From Vibrio sp. 05-20-BW147 (GTDB lineage Bacteria; Pseudomonadota; Gammaproteobacteria; Enterobacterales; Vibrionaceae): a stretch of DNA of 64,000 nt. Shown here one piece after another: positions 50,173 to 59,506 of this stretch. Made by a program: the position numbers and the translations under genes. The stretch lies in NCBI RefSeq assembly GCF_013369385.1, contig NZ_SZTO01000010.1, positions 124,001 to 188,000 on the forward strand. Direction: 5' to 3'. Positions within the stretch are counted from its first letter, which is position 1. Every line of letters starts with the position of its first letter. The notes beneath the pieces were generated by a model. It saw nothing but the letters and a program-made list of their open reading frames with translations. It was not told where the DNA came from and did not search any database.

Positions 50173-53100
50173 ATGACTTATCAACCGATTTTACAAGTCT
50201 CCACGCCCAAAGGGGCGGGAGACAAAAAATACTTGGGCCAGTTGCCTGGCGCCTCACTGGCCCTTTCTGTGGCCGAACTGGCAAATACCCATGCCAACCA
50301 CACGGTTCTCATTGTTCCAGATCCTCAAACTGCGCTGAAGTTGCAAAGCGAGATCGAGCAGTTTTACACCGCTCACGTGACGATTTTCCCCGATTGGGAA
50401 ACGCTGCCATACGATAACTTCTCTCCTCATCAAGAGATCATTTCCGATCGTATCGCCACGTTATATCAGCTTCCCTCTCAGACCGATGGCATTACCATTG
50501 TGCCGGTGAGCACGCTACTGCAACGTCAATCTCCACGCGATTTTCTGCTGCAACATACTTTGATGGTCAATGTTGGTGATCGCTACTCGCTCGAAAAACT
50601 GCGCCTACAACTTGATAACTCTGGCTACCGTCATGTTGATCAAGTATTTGGCCCAGGGGAATACGCTAGCCGCGGTTCGATTCTTGATCTCTTTCCTATG
50701 GGCAGTCGTGACCCCTACCGTATCGATTTCTTTGATGATGAAATCGACACCATTCGCACGTTCGACCCTGAGAATCAACGTTCAATTGAAGAGATCCAAC
50801 AGATCCGCCTATTGCCTGCGCACGAGTTCCCAACTACCGAGGCGGCAATAGAAGAGTTTCGTATCCGCTGGCGCAGCCAATTTGATGCCCGTCGCGAGCC
50901 AGAATCGGTCTATATGCAGGTGAGCAAAGGCGTTTGGCCTGCGGGGATTGAATACTGGCAACCCCTTTTCTTTGAACAAACGGAAACGCTGTTTGACTAC
51001 ATCAATCGTGATTCACAACTGCTGGTGTTGGGGGATATCGAACCCACCATCGATCATTTCCTAAAGGATGTGGATTACCGGTACGATCAGAAAAAAGTCG
51101 ACCCGCTGCGCCCACTGCTGAAACCAGAGCAACTTTGGCTTAAAAAAGATGAACTGTATGCGCATCTGAAAAATTTTGGCCAAACCTGGCTGTGCGTTGA
51201 CGCCATCGACGAAAAAGCCGGGCGTTCTAACCAGCCATTGAGCCCACTGCCGACTCTCGCGGTGCAACAGCAAAATAAAGAGCCTTTGGCGCAGTTACGT
51301 CAGTTTAGCGAAAGTTTCTCAGGCAAAATCATCTTTTCCGTTGAATCGGAAGGCCGTCGCGAAGCGCTCAGTGAGTTGCTACAGGGCGTTAAGCTCAAGC
51401 CACACGCTTGTGCCTCACTCAGTGAAGCCCTTGCACATAACCATAAATTCACTTTGGTCATTGGCGCCAGTGAGCACGGTTTTATTCACAACACGCTGAA
51501 CTTCGCCTTTATTTGTGAAAGCGATTTACTTGGTGATCGTGTTATCCAACGTCGCAAAAAAGATAAGCGCAACGTCAACAGCGATACCGTGATTCGTCAT
51601 CTGGCGGAGCTGAAACCTGGGCAACCTGTGGTACACATCGACCACGGTATTGGCCGTTACATTGGTTTGGAAACGCTTGAGGCGGGCGGCATCAAAGCTG
51701 AATACGTGATGCTTGAGTACCAAAACGAGGCCAAACTTTACGTACCTGTGGCGGCATTGAACTTGATCAGCCGATACTCTGGTGGTGCAGAAGAGAGCGC
51801 GCCGATTCACAAACTGGGCAGCGATGCTTGGACCAGAGCGCGTCGCAAAGCCGCTGAAAAAGTGCGAGATGTTGCCGCTGAGCTTTTGGACGTTTATGCC
51901 AAACGTGAACTCAAACCGGGTTACAAATTTGTTTTGGATCGTGGCCAATACGCGACCTTCAAATCGGGTTTCCCATTTGAAGAGACCGATGACCAATCGA
52001 TGGCCATCAACGCGGTGCTGTCTGACATGTGTCAAGCCAAAGCTATGGACCGCTTAGTGTGTGGTGATGTAGGTTTTGGTAAAACCGAAGTGGCGATGCG
52101 CGCTGCGTTTGTTGCCACCGATAACGACAAACAAGTAGCAGTTTTGGTCCCGACCACCCTGCTTGCTCAGCAGCATTTCGAAAACTTCCGCGACCGTTTT
52201 GCCAACCTGCCGATTCGTGTCGAAGTACTGTCGCGTTTTAAGTCGGCAAAAGAACAAAAGCAGATCATGGAAGATGTGGCCAACGGCAAGGTCGATATCT
52301 TAGTGGGCACGCACAAACTGCTTTCTTCCGACCTAAAGTTCAGTGATCTTGGATTGTTGATCGTCGATGAAGAACATCGCTTTGGTGTGCGCCAAAAAGA
52401 GAAAGTGAAGGCAATGAGAGCCGATGTCGACATTCTCACCCTCACGGCCACCCCAATTCCGCGAACGCTCAACATGGCGATGAGTGGCATGCGCGATTTG
52501 TCGATTATTGCCACCCCACCTGCTCGCCGTTTAGCCATCAAAACATTTGTCCGCGAAAGTGACGATGCCGTGGTCCGCGAAGCGATTCTGCGTGAAATCA
52601 TGCGTGGTGGACAAGTGTACTTCTTACACAACCAAGTCGAAACCATTGAGAAAGTTGCAGAGGACCTGACTAAATTGGTGCCAGAGGCACGCGTCACCAT
52701 CGCTCACGGTCAAATGAGAGAACGCGAGTTGGAGCGTGTGATGAACGATTTCTACCATCAGCGCTTTAACTTATTGGTGTGTACCACCATCATCGAGACG
52801 GGTATTGATGTGCCAACCGCCAACACCATCATCATGGATCGCGCAGACAATCTCGGGCTTGCTCAGTTACACCAACTCCGTGGGCGTGTGGGTCGCTCGC
52901 ACCACCAAGCGTATGCATACTTGCTCACGCCACACCCGAAATCCATGACCAAAGATGCCATTAAACGCTTGGATGCCATCGCTTCTTTGGAAGATCTGGG
53001 TGCCGGTTTCACCCTCGCCACGCACGATTTAGAAATTCGCGGTGCGGGTGAACTGCTCGGTGATGAGCAAAGTGGTCAAATTCAATCGATTGGTTTTACG

Positions 53101-53634
53101 CTGTATATGGAAATGCTTGAGCAAGCCGTGCAAGCATTGAAAGAAGGCAAAGAACCTGCGCTGGATGATCTACTTCGCGAGCAAACTGAGGTGGAAATTC
53201 GTATCCCAGCCTTGCTGCCAGACGATTATATTCCAGACGTCAACACACGTTTGTCGATGTATAAACGCGTCGCCAGTGTGGCCGATTTAGAAGAGCTAAA
53301 CGAAGTCAAAGTCGAGCTCATCGACCGATTCGGCTTACTACCGGAGGCGGCGAAAAATCTTCTTGCTGTCGCGGAGCTCAAACTGAGTGCCCACCGAATC
53401 AAGGCGAAGAAGATCGAGGCTCACGACAAAGGTGGATTTATCGAGTTTTATCCACACGCTGACATAAACCCAGCGTATTTGGTTAGACTACTGCAATCTC
53501 AGCCGAAAAAATTTGCAATGGAAGGTCCAACTAAGTTTAAGTTTAGCGTACCATTGACGGACAGACGCCAACGTATTCAGTTTATCCAAGATTTGCTGAA
53601 TGAGTTTAACCAGAATTTATTACCAGTGAGCTAG
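50173..53634 (+). CDS. mfd: Transcription-repair coupling factor
   Basis: An 1,153-residue SF2 translocase that displaces RNA polymerase stalled at DNA damage and recruits UvrA. In order: UvrB-like domain (~1–330; FPDWETLPYDNFSPHQEIIS), RNA-polymerase-interaction domain (~470–545; PVVHIDHGIGRYIGLETLE), and translocase with Walker A VCGDVGFGKTEVA, DEEH box LLIVDEEHRFGVRQ, motif III TLTATPIPRTLNMAM, and motifs V/VI GIDVPTANTIIMDRAD and QLRGRVGRS. The C-terminal autoinhibitory domain follows (LREQTEVEIRIPALLPDDYI). The length matches E. coli Mfd. Confidence 0.98.
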   Translation: MTYQPILQVSTPKGAGDKKYLGQLPGASLALSVAELANTHANHTVLIVPDPQTALKLQSEIEQFYTAHVTIFPDWETLPYDNFSPHQEIISDRIATLYQLPSQTDGITIVPVSTLLQRQSPRDFLLQHTLMVNVGDRYSLEKLRLQLDNSGYRHVDQVFGPGEYASRGSILDLFPMGSRDPYRIDFFDDEIDTIRTFDPENQRSIEEIQQIRLLPAHEFPTTEAAIEEFRIRWRSQFDARREPESVYMQVSKGVWPAGIEYWQPLFFEQTETLFDYINRDSQLLVLGDIEPTIDHFLKDVDYRYDQKKVDPLRPLLKPEQLWLKKDELYAHLKNFGQTWLCVDAIDEKAGRSNQPLSPLPTLAVQQQNKEPLAQLRQFSESFSGKIIFSVESEGRREALSELLQGVKLKPHACASLSEALAHNHKFTLVIGASEHGFIHNTLNFAFICESDLLGDRVIQRRKKDKRNVNSDTVIRHLAELKPGQPVVHIDHGIGRYIGLETLEAGGIKAEYVMLEYQNEAKLYVPVAALNLISRYSGGAEESAPIHKLGSDAWTRARRKAAEKVRDVAAELLDVYAKRELKPGYKFVLDRGQYATFKSGFPFEETDDQSMAINAVLSDMCQAKAMDRLVCGDVGFGKTEVAMRAAFVATDNDKQVAVLVPTTLLAQQHFENFRDRFANLPIRVEVLSRFKSAKEQKQIMEDVANGKVDILVGTHKLLSSDLKFSDLGLLIVDEEHRFGVRQKEKVKAMRADVDILTLTATPIPRTLNMAMSGMRDLSIIATPPARRLAIKTFVRESDDAVVREAILREIMRGGQVYFLHNQVETIEKVAEDLTKLVPEARVTIAHGQMRERELERVMNDFYHQRFNLLVCTTIIETGIDVPTANTIIMDRADNLGLAQLHQLRGRVGRSHHQAYAYLLTPHPKSMTKDAIKRLDAIASLEDLGAGFTLATHDLEIRGAGELLGDEQSGQIQSIGFTLYMEMLEQAVQALKEGKEPALDDLLREQTEVEIRIPALLPDDYIPDVNTRLSMYKRVASVADLEELNEVKVELIDRFGLLPEAAKNLLAVAELKLSAHRIKAKKIEAHDKGGFIEFYPHADINPAYLVRLLQSQPKKFAMEGPTKFKFSVPLTDRRQRIQFIQDLLNEFNQNLLPVS

Positions 53635-53641
53635 TTATTCC

Positions 53642-54409
53642 ATGAGATTTCTCATTCCTCTGTTACTACTCTGTGTTTCAATGCCTTCTTGGGCACAGAG
53701 ACAATTTGATGTTGAAGTGATCATCTTTAAACGCGCCGTAGATGCAGAGCAAACTAATGAGTCCTGGCCGAATCAATTACCAGAGATCACCATGACTTAC
53801 GCCGGCGATTTTCAGGATGCCCAGTTCCGCCAAAGTAAAGGGGTTTCGATGCTTCCTTACTCTAGCTATGAGCTTCTAACGCAGAAAGAAGCACTAGAGA
53901 AACACGCGGGATTCCAAGTGTTGCTGCACAAGGCATGGCGACAAGGTGACCAAGGTAAAGGCGCTGCTCCCATTTTCCATATTCGTGGTGGTAAGGACTA
54001 TTCAAAAGAATACAACCCAGATGGTTCTGAAAAACTCACTGCGACAGAAACACCAGTGGACGGCGTGACTGAAGTAAGTATCGACAATCCACTTTACGAG
54101 CTAGATGGCACACTGCAAGTTTACGTTCAACACTACCTGTTTGCGGAAACGACGCTGGATCTCAAAGCACCAAGCGTGCGGGAGATTACGCTTGAAGCGA
54201 CACAGCTCGATCAACACTCGGAACAACTTGGCCAAGTTGATGGTAATGTTCAGTTGGGTAACTTAACTGAAGTCACTCCAACGGTGACGGTCGAGCAGTT
54301 CTTAAAGAGCTATCGAATGGATCAAAAACGTCGTATGCGTAGTGGTGAAACTCACTACCTCGACCACCCACTGCTTGGAATAGTGATTCAAGTGCGTCGC
54401 GTAGAATAA
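53642..54409 (+). CDS. csiV: Peptidoglycan-binding protein CsiV
   Basis: A 255-residue periplasmic protein with signal peptide MRFLIPLLLLCVSMPSWA. The mature N-terminus RQFDVEVIIFKRAVDAEQTNE and SWPNQLPEI match the CsiV family. In V. cholerae, CsiV is required with LpoA for PBP1A-dependent cell-wall synthesis, and its gene lies by mfd as here. The 7-bp gap to mfd suggests co-transcription. The C-terminal YRMDQKRRMRSGETHYLDHP is a conserved family end. Confidence 0.88.
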   Translation: MRFLIPLLLLCVSMPSWAQRQFDVEVIIFKRAVDAEQTNESWPNQLPEITMTYAGDFQDAQFRQSKGVSMLPYSSYELLTQKEALEKHAGFQVLLHKAWRQGDQGKGAAPIFHIRGGKDYSKEYNPDGSEKLTATETPVDGVTEVSIDNPLYELDGTLQVYVQHYLFAETTLDLKAPSVREITLEATQLDQHSEQLGQVDGNVQLGNLTEVTPTVTVEQFLKSYRMDQKRRMRSGETHYLDHPLLGIVIQVRRVE

Positions 54410-54431
54410 CCTCTACTCGCCCTTTGCTCAT

Positions 54432-54463
54432 AAGCCCTCGACTGTGTCGGGGGCTTTGTTTTT
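54432..54463 (+). terminator. Terminator of csiV
   Basis: Stem AAGCCCTCGAC / GTCGGGGGCTT (one G–T pair), 3-base loop and T-rich tail. Confidence 0.85.
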
Positions 54464-54523
54464 CTCAACCAATTCACAAAGTCATCATTTATACTTTACT
54501 CAAATGCCTATAACGGAACTGCC

Positions 54524-55072
54524 ATGAGTCCCGATTTCCATATCGTAACCCAACGAGTGATCTTACGTTTAATCGAAGCCGAGCGTGCGAGTGAGTTGGC
54601 GAAGTTAATTCGTCGTTCAACCTCTCTCCATCAATGGATCGATTGGTGTCACCCGAATTACAGCGAAAAAGAAGCGCAAAGCTTTCTTCTCATGACCCGA
54701 TTGAACTGGGTGAAAGCTGACGCGTATGGGTTTGGCATATTTCTCAAAGACAGTGACGAGCTGGTTGGCATGGTGGCCATCAATGAGCTTTACCACACCT
54801 TCAACATGGCCAGTCTCGGTTATTGGATCGCCGACGATCATCAGCGCCAAGGGCTAGCCAAAGAAGCCATGTGGGCGCTGGCGGAGTTTTGCTTTGCCAA
54901 ACTCAAACTAACCCGATTGGAAATTGTGTGCGCAATTGATAACCAAGCTAGCCAGAAACTGATTGAATCTTGCCATGCCAAACAAGAGACCATCGCCCGT
55001 AATCGCTTTGTTTTCCACGACAAACCACAAGATGGTGTGGTCTATTCATTGATTCCCCAAGATATGCATTAA
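54524..55072 (+). CDS. GNAT acetyltransferase, RimJ/RimL type
   Basis: A 182-residue N-acetyltransferase related to ribosomal-protein acetyltransferases. Landmarks are TQRVILRLIEAERASELA at the start, HQWIDWCHPNYSEKEAQSFL, and the acetyl-CoA loop ADDHQRQGLAKEAMWAL followed by LEIVCAIDNQASQKLIES. It resembles RimL (ribosomal L7/L12 acetylation), but the exact substrate cannot be settled from sequence. Single gene between csiV and ndh. Confidence 0.82.
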   Translation: MSPDFHIVTQRVILRLIEAERASELAKLIRRSTSLHQWIDWCHPNYSEKEAQSFLLMTRLNWVKADAYGFGIFLKDSDELVGMVAINELYHTFNMASLGYWIADDHQRQGLAKEAMWALAEFCFAKLKLTRLEIVCAIDNQASQKLIESCHAKQETIARNRFVFHDKPQDGVVYSLIPQDMH

Positions 55073-55105
55073 TACCGACACGAATGGGAGAAATATCAGC
55101 CATTA

Positions 55106-55129
55106 AAAAGGAGCTCGTTGGCTCCTTTT
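55106..55129. terminator. Bidirectional terminator between acetyltransferase and ndh
   Basis: Perfect stem AAAAGGAGC / GCTCCTTTT with a 6-base loop, between convergent genes. Confidence 0.85.
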
Positions 55130-55156
55130 GGGTCAGTTCGTCACTTCGTATTTCAA

Positions 55157-56446
55157 TTAGTGAAGTTTCAAGTTTGGACGTAATACGCGGTTGATTCGGC
55201 CAACCAACATCATCAAACCCGTTTTGAAAATACCGTGTAGCGCCATTTGATGCATGCGGTACAGCGAAATATACACAACGCGCGCGATACGGCCTTCTAC
55301 CATCATTGAGCCTTTGGTCAGGTTGCCCATCAAGCTCCCCACGGTAGAGAAGCGGCTGAGTGAAACCAATGAACCATGATCTTTATACACGTAATCTTTC
55401 AGCTCACGGCCATTGAGTTTGGCGATGATGTTGCTAAACGCATGACTCGCCATTTGGTGTGCAGCTTGCGCACGTGGCGGCACAAACTTGCCATCCGCTT
55501 GAGTACACTGAGCCAAATCACCGATCACGAAAATATCGTCATCGCGCGTGGTTTGCAGCGTATTTTTCACCACGAGCTGGTTAATGCGGTTGGTTTCCAA
55601 GCCCGCAATGTCTTTCATGAAATCAGGCGCTTTAATACCCGCCGCCCAAACCATGATTTGCGCAGGGATCTTCTCGCCATCTTTGGTGGTCAAGCCATCC
55701 GCTTCGGCTTTTGTCACCATAGTTGCGGTACGAACATTCACCCCTAGCTTCACCAATTCACTGTGAGCGGCGGAGGAAATGCGCGGTGGCAATGCAGGAA
55801 GAATTCGTTCGCCCGCTTCAACAAGGTTGACGTTCAGTTTGCTGGAATCGAGATCGCCAAAACCGTAAGTGCGCAGTTCTTTAATGGCATTGTGCAATTC
55901 TGCAGAAAGCTCAACGCCCGTCGCGCCAGCACCAACAATCGCGATGTCGACGGTGCCATGGCCATTTTTGGCGTGCAGCTTTAGGAATTCGTTGTTCATT
56001 TCATGACGGAAACGGTGCGCCTGCTCTGGACTATCAAGGAAGATACAGTGCTCACGTACACCTGGGGTGTTGAAGTCATTTGATGTTGAGCCAATCGCGA
56101 GAACCAAGAGATCGTATTCGAGCTCACGGCTTGGCATCAATAGCTCACCGTGCTCGTCTTTTAATTCACTTAGAATCACAACCTTACGTTCACGGTCAAT
56201 GTTCTCTAGGCTGCCCATTTGGAAATCGAAACAGTGGTTTTTGGCATGAGCACGGTAGCTTAGTGCATCAACCCCCTCATCCAGAGAGCCTGTCGCCACT
56301 TCATGCAGCAATGGCTTCCATAAATGGCTCGCCTTGCGATCCACTAAGGTGATTTGAGCGCGTTTTTTACGACCTAACGTGCGACCTAATTTGGTTGCCA
56401 ACTCTAGGCCACCTGCACCGCCACCTACAACGATAATTCGTGTCAC
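55157..56446 (-). CDS. ndh: Type II NADH dehydrogenase
   Basis: A 429-residue peripheral inner-membrane flavoprotein that passes electrons from NADH to quinone without pumping protons. It has two dinucleotide folds: [19 protein letters not shown] at the N-terminus (FAD) and [16 protein letters not shown] at about 170 (NADH). Others are [11 protein letters not shown] and [17 protein letters not shown]. The C-terminal amphipathic helix region provides membrane attachment. Upstream, a perfect FNR box suggests anaerobic repression, as known for E. coli ndh. Confidence 0.96.
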   Translation of the reverse strand: MTRIIVVGGGAGGLELATKLGRTLGRKKRAQITLVDRKASHLWKPLLHEVATGSLDEGVDALSYRAHAKNHCFDFQMGSLENIDRERKVVILSELKDEHGELLMPSRELEYDLLVLAIGSTSNDFNTPGVREHCIFLDSPEQAHRFRHEMNNEFLKLHAKNGHGTVDIAIVGAGATGVELSAELHNAIKELRTYGFGDLDSSKLNVNLVEAGERILPALPPRISSAAHSELVKLGVNVRTATMVTKAEADGLTTKDGEKIPAQIMVWAAGIKAPDFMKDIAGLETNRINQLVVKNTLQTTRDDDIFVIGDLAQCTQADGKFVPPRAQAAHQMASHAFSNIIAKLNGRELKDYVYKDHGSLVSLSRFSTVGSLMGNLTKGSMMVEGRIARVVYISLYRMHQMALHGIFKTGLMMLVGRINRVLRPNLKLH

Positions 56447-56657
56447 AGTGATAATCCTCTACAAAATAATAAAAAGGGTCCTGCACGACGGGTCATTCGG
56501 TGTTATCACCAGCAACGCGTCCTACAGAGAAATCTTGCGCTTGTGAACGTAAAGTTCAGGGTTATCAAAGGGCATTTAAACGTTTGGATAAAAGCGTATT
56601 GGAGATCGCCTCGACAATACGAATTGGGCAAGTTTTTTTACTCGCTCTCAATTTTTT

Positions 56658-56671
56658 TTGATATTTATCAA
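56658..56671. promoter_or_regulatory. FNR binding site (perfect consensus)
   Basis: TTGAT ATTT ATCAA, all ten consensus positions of the FNR half-sites with the correct 4-base gap. Established knowledge: E. coli ndh is repressed by FNR. Regulation of ndh here is inferred. Confidence 0.75.
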
Positions 56672-56829
56672 ATTATTTTATAGTGGTTCATTATATAGCG
56701 CGAAATCACAACCGCAACAAAAATCCTTACTGCCCATACGGAATGGTGATGTTTTCTACTGCTCTCACCTCAAAATAAAGCATCGACATCGCATGGCGCT
56801 TTTGTAGCCCCTATAACAGATAAAGAAAA

Positions 56830-56850
56830 AGCACCTATCGCTAGGTGCTT
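56830..56850 (-). terminator. Terminator of ycfP
   Basis: Minus-strand stem AGCACCTA / TAGGTGCT with a 4-base loop and T-run. Confidence 0.85.
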
Positions 56851-56891
56851 GTGTGTCGGATTTAGAGGTTCAAATGAGGCGATAAAAGCGC

Positions 56892-57434
56892 TCAGTTGTT
56901 TTCTTTAAATGCTTTCATCTTCTGCAAGTGCTGAGATATCTTTTTGAATTTATGGGTTTCTTTGTCATCCCAAACCACTTCGTAGTAATTCTCAAGTGCT
57001 TGTGCTGTTTTACTGTTGTCGTGGATTTCATCATCACGTGACAAAATCACTAAACAGCGCCCTTTGTTCTTCATACGAAACTGTTCGACACATTTGGTTG
57101 CAATATCTTCATACTCTTCCGGACGGTCAATGCGGCCTGCCATGTTGTTTTCTGGATGAAGATTAGGGTTAAAAATGACTTGCTTGATACCGCAAAGAAA
57201 ACCGATGCGCTCTGACCAAAAACCGCCGAGACCAACGCCACAAATAATCGGTTCAGGATCGTTTGATTGTTCAATCGCTTTATGAACTTCTTTTAACAAG
57301 TGCTGCATATCGTGTTTCGGATGAAGCGTGCTGTAGTTAATGAAACGCACGTCTGGATCGATAAACTGCAGTTGCAATACTTTTTCGTGGTTACCTGGGC
57401 TTGTTGAGTCGAAACCGTGAAGGTAGATAATCAT
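56892..57434 (-). CDS. ycfP: YqiA/YcfP-family α/β-hydrolase-like protein
   Basis: A 180-residue UPF0227 protein very like E. coli YcfP ([88 protein letters not shown]). The fold is α/β hydrolase, but the nucleophile elbow reads GVGLGG with no Ser, as in E. coli YcfP, so classical esterase chemistry is not expected. It lies between thiK and ndh as in E. coli, where nagZ also intervenes; nagZ is absent here. Function unknown. Confidence 0.92.
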   Translation of the reverse strand: MIIYLHGFDSTSPGNHEKVLQLQFIDPDVRFINYSTLHPKHDMQHLLKEVHKAIEQSNDPEPIICGVGLGGFWSERIGFLCGIKQVIFNPNLHPENNMAGRIDRPEEYEDIATKCVEQFRMKNKGRCLVILSRDDEIHDNSKTAQALENYYEVVWDDKETHKFKKISQHLQKMKAFKENN

Positions 57435-57614
57435 GTGTACCTCTCCCTAACTATTCTTGGTACTTATCCCAAGTGACTTCAAGATACCTTCGCAAACAGC
57501 AACACAGTGTGGGCAACGGGCGATAACACGCAGCGCAAACAGTGCATCTTGGAGTGACTTGATTAATGCTTTCAATCTACCACGAATTACAAGGGTTTAA
57601 AGTGCGAACTTGTC

Positions 57615-58490
57615 TCAACCGTGCAAACAGTGATCCTCATGGCATAATGAGTGAAGCATTTGTTTGGCAGTGAGCAAATATTCATCATCACCCCAGATTT
57701 TGTGTGCAAGTAGATACCACAACATGGCCATCATAGTCGTTCTTGGTTGCCATGCTTTAACCCCCTCAATCCACACCTCAACCTCGTCAATCTCGCGAAG
57801 TTGGCAGTAACGGCAGACCATTTCAAACCAATCTTCACCGGATAGCTGAATCGTCAGGGTTAAATCCAAGCGAGGATCCGCCAATGCCGCATATTCCCAA
57901 TCGATCACTTTTACACCGTCCGGCCCTTTCACCATGTTGTATCCACCTAAATCGAAATGACAAAGGGCAACGGGAAGTGGAGTGACCGATGGCGCACTGC
58001 GCCACTGTTGGTAAAGGTTTTCATATTCGCTGCCCAGATACTTCCCTTCCAATTGCATCCAATAGTGATCCACTCGAGCGGTATAACTAAACGGTGCTAA
58101 AGGTAGGGTGTGGGCATCAAACTGATGAATTTTGATCGCGGTTTTAAGTAAGGTGTCGGGCGCAACACCATCACGCATCGTCTCACCTTCTAGCCATTCC
58201 ACTAAGACGCCATGCTCATTGACCAGCACAGGTTTAGGGCCGAGCTTTAAATCGGCAATGGCATTGAGAATTTGGTATTCACTGTAGCGAGAGATAGAAA
58301 AGGCCTGACAAACTTTGCTTGCCGGCCTCCAAACGTAAGATTTGCCTGCGTGATCGTTGATTTTCCAACATCGGTTGGTTAAACCGCCAGTCACCGTTTG
58401 TACCTGCATGGGTGCGGGTACAAAAAAGTCACCTACCGCGTTTAAACTCGGATCCAGTTGTTTTGCCTGTTGCCAAGAAAACCATGCCAT
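57615..58490 (-). CDS. thiK: Thiamine kinase-like aminoglycoside/choline phosphotransferase-fold kinase
   Basis: About 291 residues with the APH/choline-kinase fold. Landmarks are the nucleotide loop VTGGLTNRCWKI, the catalytic Brenner motif LCHFDLGGYNMV (HxDxxxxN-like) and the metal-binding VIDWEYAALADPRLDL. Position between lpoB and ycfP matches E. coli thiK, which phosphorylates salvaged thiamine. I set the start at ATG 58490 (AGG six bases upstream); GTG 58502 is also in frame, 5 bases after the lpoB stop. The substrate is inferred from synteny. Confidence 0.82.
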   Translation of the reverse strand: MAWFSWQQAKQLDPSLNAVGDFFVPAPMQVQTVTGGLTNRCWKINDHAGKSYVWRPASKVCQAFSISRYSEYQILNAIADLKLGPKPVLVNEHGVLVEWLEGETMRDGVAPDTLLKTAIKIHQFDAHTLPLAPFSYTARVDHYWMQLEGKYLGSEYENLYQQWRSAPSVTPLPVALCHFDLGGYNMVKGPDGVKVIDWEYAALADPRLDLTLTIQLSGEDWFEMVCRYCQLREIDEVEVWIEGVKAWQPRTTMMAMLWYLLAHKIWGDDEYLLTAKQMLHSLCHEDHCLHG

Positions 58491-58507
58491 AGGTGACCTC
58501 ACATTGT

Positions 58508-59098
58508 TTATAGACCTAACAAGCTCTTAGACTGCTGCTTACGGATTTCAGTTTCATCTGCCCACTCAATTAAACCGGTTTCCAGATCCATCAAGCGCAT
58601 GGTCATTTTGTAGTATACGTCTTTGTCGCTACCGTCGTTTTTCACGATGCTCGACAAGTTGCCGTATAGCATGTATTGAGCGCCGACCATTTTACCAAAC
58701 TGAATCGCGGTAGATTGGTTCACAAGCTCATCATTGTTTTGGAAGTTCAGTTGTTCACGAACCGCTTCTACGCGATCCATGTCGACAAAACGGAACTTAC
58801 CTGAGTTAAGCATTTTGGTTGAAATGGTGTCGGTGATGGATTCCGTATCAATATGCTCACTGGTTTTGTTTTTAATGCGTTCCACAAACACAATTGGGCG
58901 ACTGTCGCGCGTAATCGCCGCCACAGAGCCAGACATCATCATGCTATCCACCATTTGACCTGCGATGGTTTGTAAGTCTGTCGAACCAAAGTCGATGGTG
59001 GTGGTTTCAGTAGCTTGCGCATCACCATAAGAAACTCGGTTAGAACAACCACCCATTAAAACAGCTAAGCCTAGTAAGGCGACAACACCTTTATTCAT
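58508..59098 (-). CDS. lpoB: Penicillin-binding protein activator LpoB
   Basis: A 196-residue outer-membrane lipoprotein (lipobox VLMGGC at about 13–18). The mature domain has RDSRPIVFVERIKNKTSEHI, LNSGKFRFVDMDRVEAVREQ, VGAQYMLYGNLSSIV and TGLIEWADETEIRKQ, the TolB-N-like LpoB fold. In E. coli it reaches through the peptidoglycan to stimulate PBP1B. The linker is much shorter than the E. coli disordered arm, as in other non-enteric forms. Operon with ycfL and thiK. Confidence 0.92.
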   Translation of the reverse strand: MNKGVVALLGLAVLMGGCSNRVSYGDAQATETTTIDFGSTDLQTIAGQMVDSMMMSGSVAAITRDSRPIVFVERIKNKTSEHIDTESITDTISTKMLNSGKFRFVDMDRVEAVREQLNFQNNDELVNQSTAIQFGKMVGAQYMLYGNLSSIVKNDGSDKDVYYKMTMRLMDLETGLIEWADETEIRKQQSKSLLGL

Positions 59099-59116
59099 TT
59101 TTAGTCCTCACATTTT

Positions 59117-59506
59117 TTATTCATTTGCTGCACGGATTTGCAAGCGATACTGAGTTCCATTCGGATTTACGGTGACTTCCGAAAGGGTAATAGATTCAAA
59201 GCCACGAACAATGGCTTGGCGCCATGGGCCTGGCTTGGTGTTCACTTCCAATCCATTGTCGTCATACCAAGCAAAACGATAGAGGATATTTTGATCCCCT
59301 TTGAAATCGCTGGTTAAACGAACGACTGCACGAGCTCTGTCATCCACCTTTGTGGTTGCAATGTCATCCACCAGCAATCTGCCACCAAGTACATTGTCAT
59401 GGAAGAAGACGTGCTGCGTTTCACCGTCGACTCGCATGCCTGCCGTATTCTCTGCACAGCCTGCTAATCCAAGCAAAACCAGTGCCGAAATTAACCAAGT
59501 TCTCAT
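59117..59506 (-). CDS. ycfL: YcfL-family lipoprotein
   Basis: A 129-residue lipoprotein with lipobox LLGLAGC at about 11–17. The mature part is a short β-sandwich (VDDRARAVVRLTSDF, LYRFAWYDDNGLEV, WRQAIVRGFESITLSEV) typical of YcfL/DUF1425. Its ATG overlaps the stop of the upstream COG3014 gene (TAATG). It lies directly before lpoB, as in E. coli. Function unknown; its constant neighbourhood suggests a link to envelope maintenance. Confidence 0.88.
   Translation of the reverse strand: MRTWLISALVLLGLAGCAENTAGMRVDGETQHVFFHDNVLGGRLLVDDIATTKVDDRARAVVRLTSDFKGDQNILYRFAWYDDNGLEVNTKPGPWRQAIVRGFESITLSEVTVNPNGTQYRLQIRAANE

Larger units (their letters stand above)
56447..56891. other. 445-bp intergenic region upstream of ndh
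   Basis: No open gene. It holds the ycfP terminator (56830–56850), a consensus FNR site (56658–56671) and otherwise AT-rich sequence. The long leader between the FNR box and the ndh start (about 210 bases) probably contains the ndh promoter; I could not place a -10/-35 pair with confidence. Confidence 0.6.
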
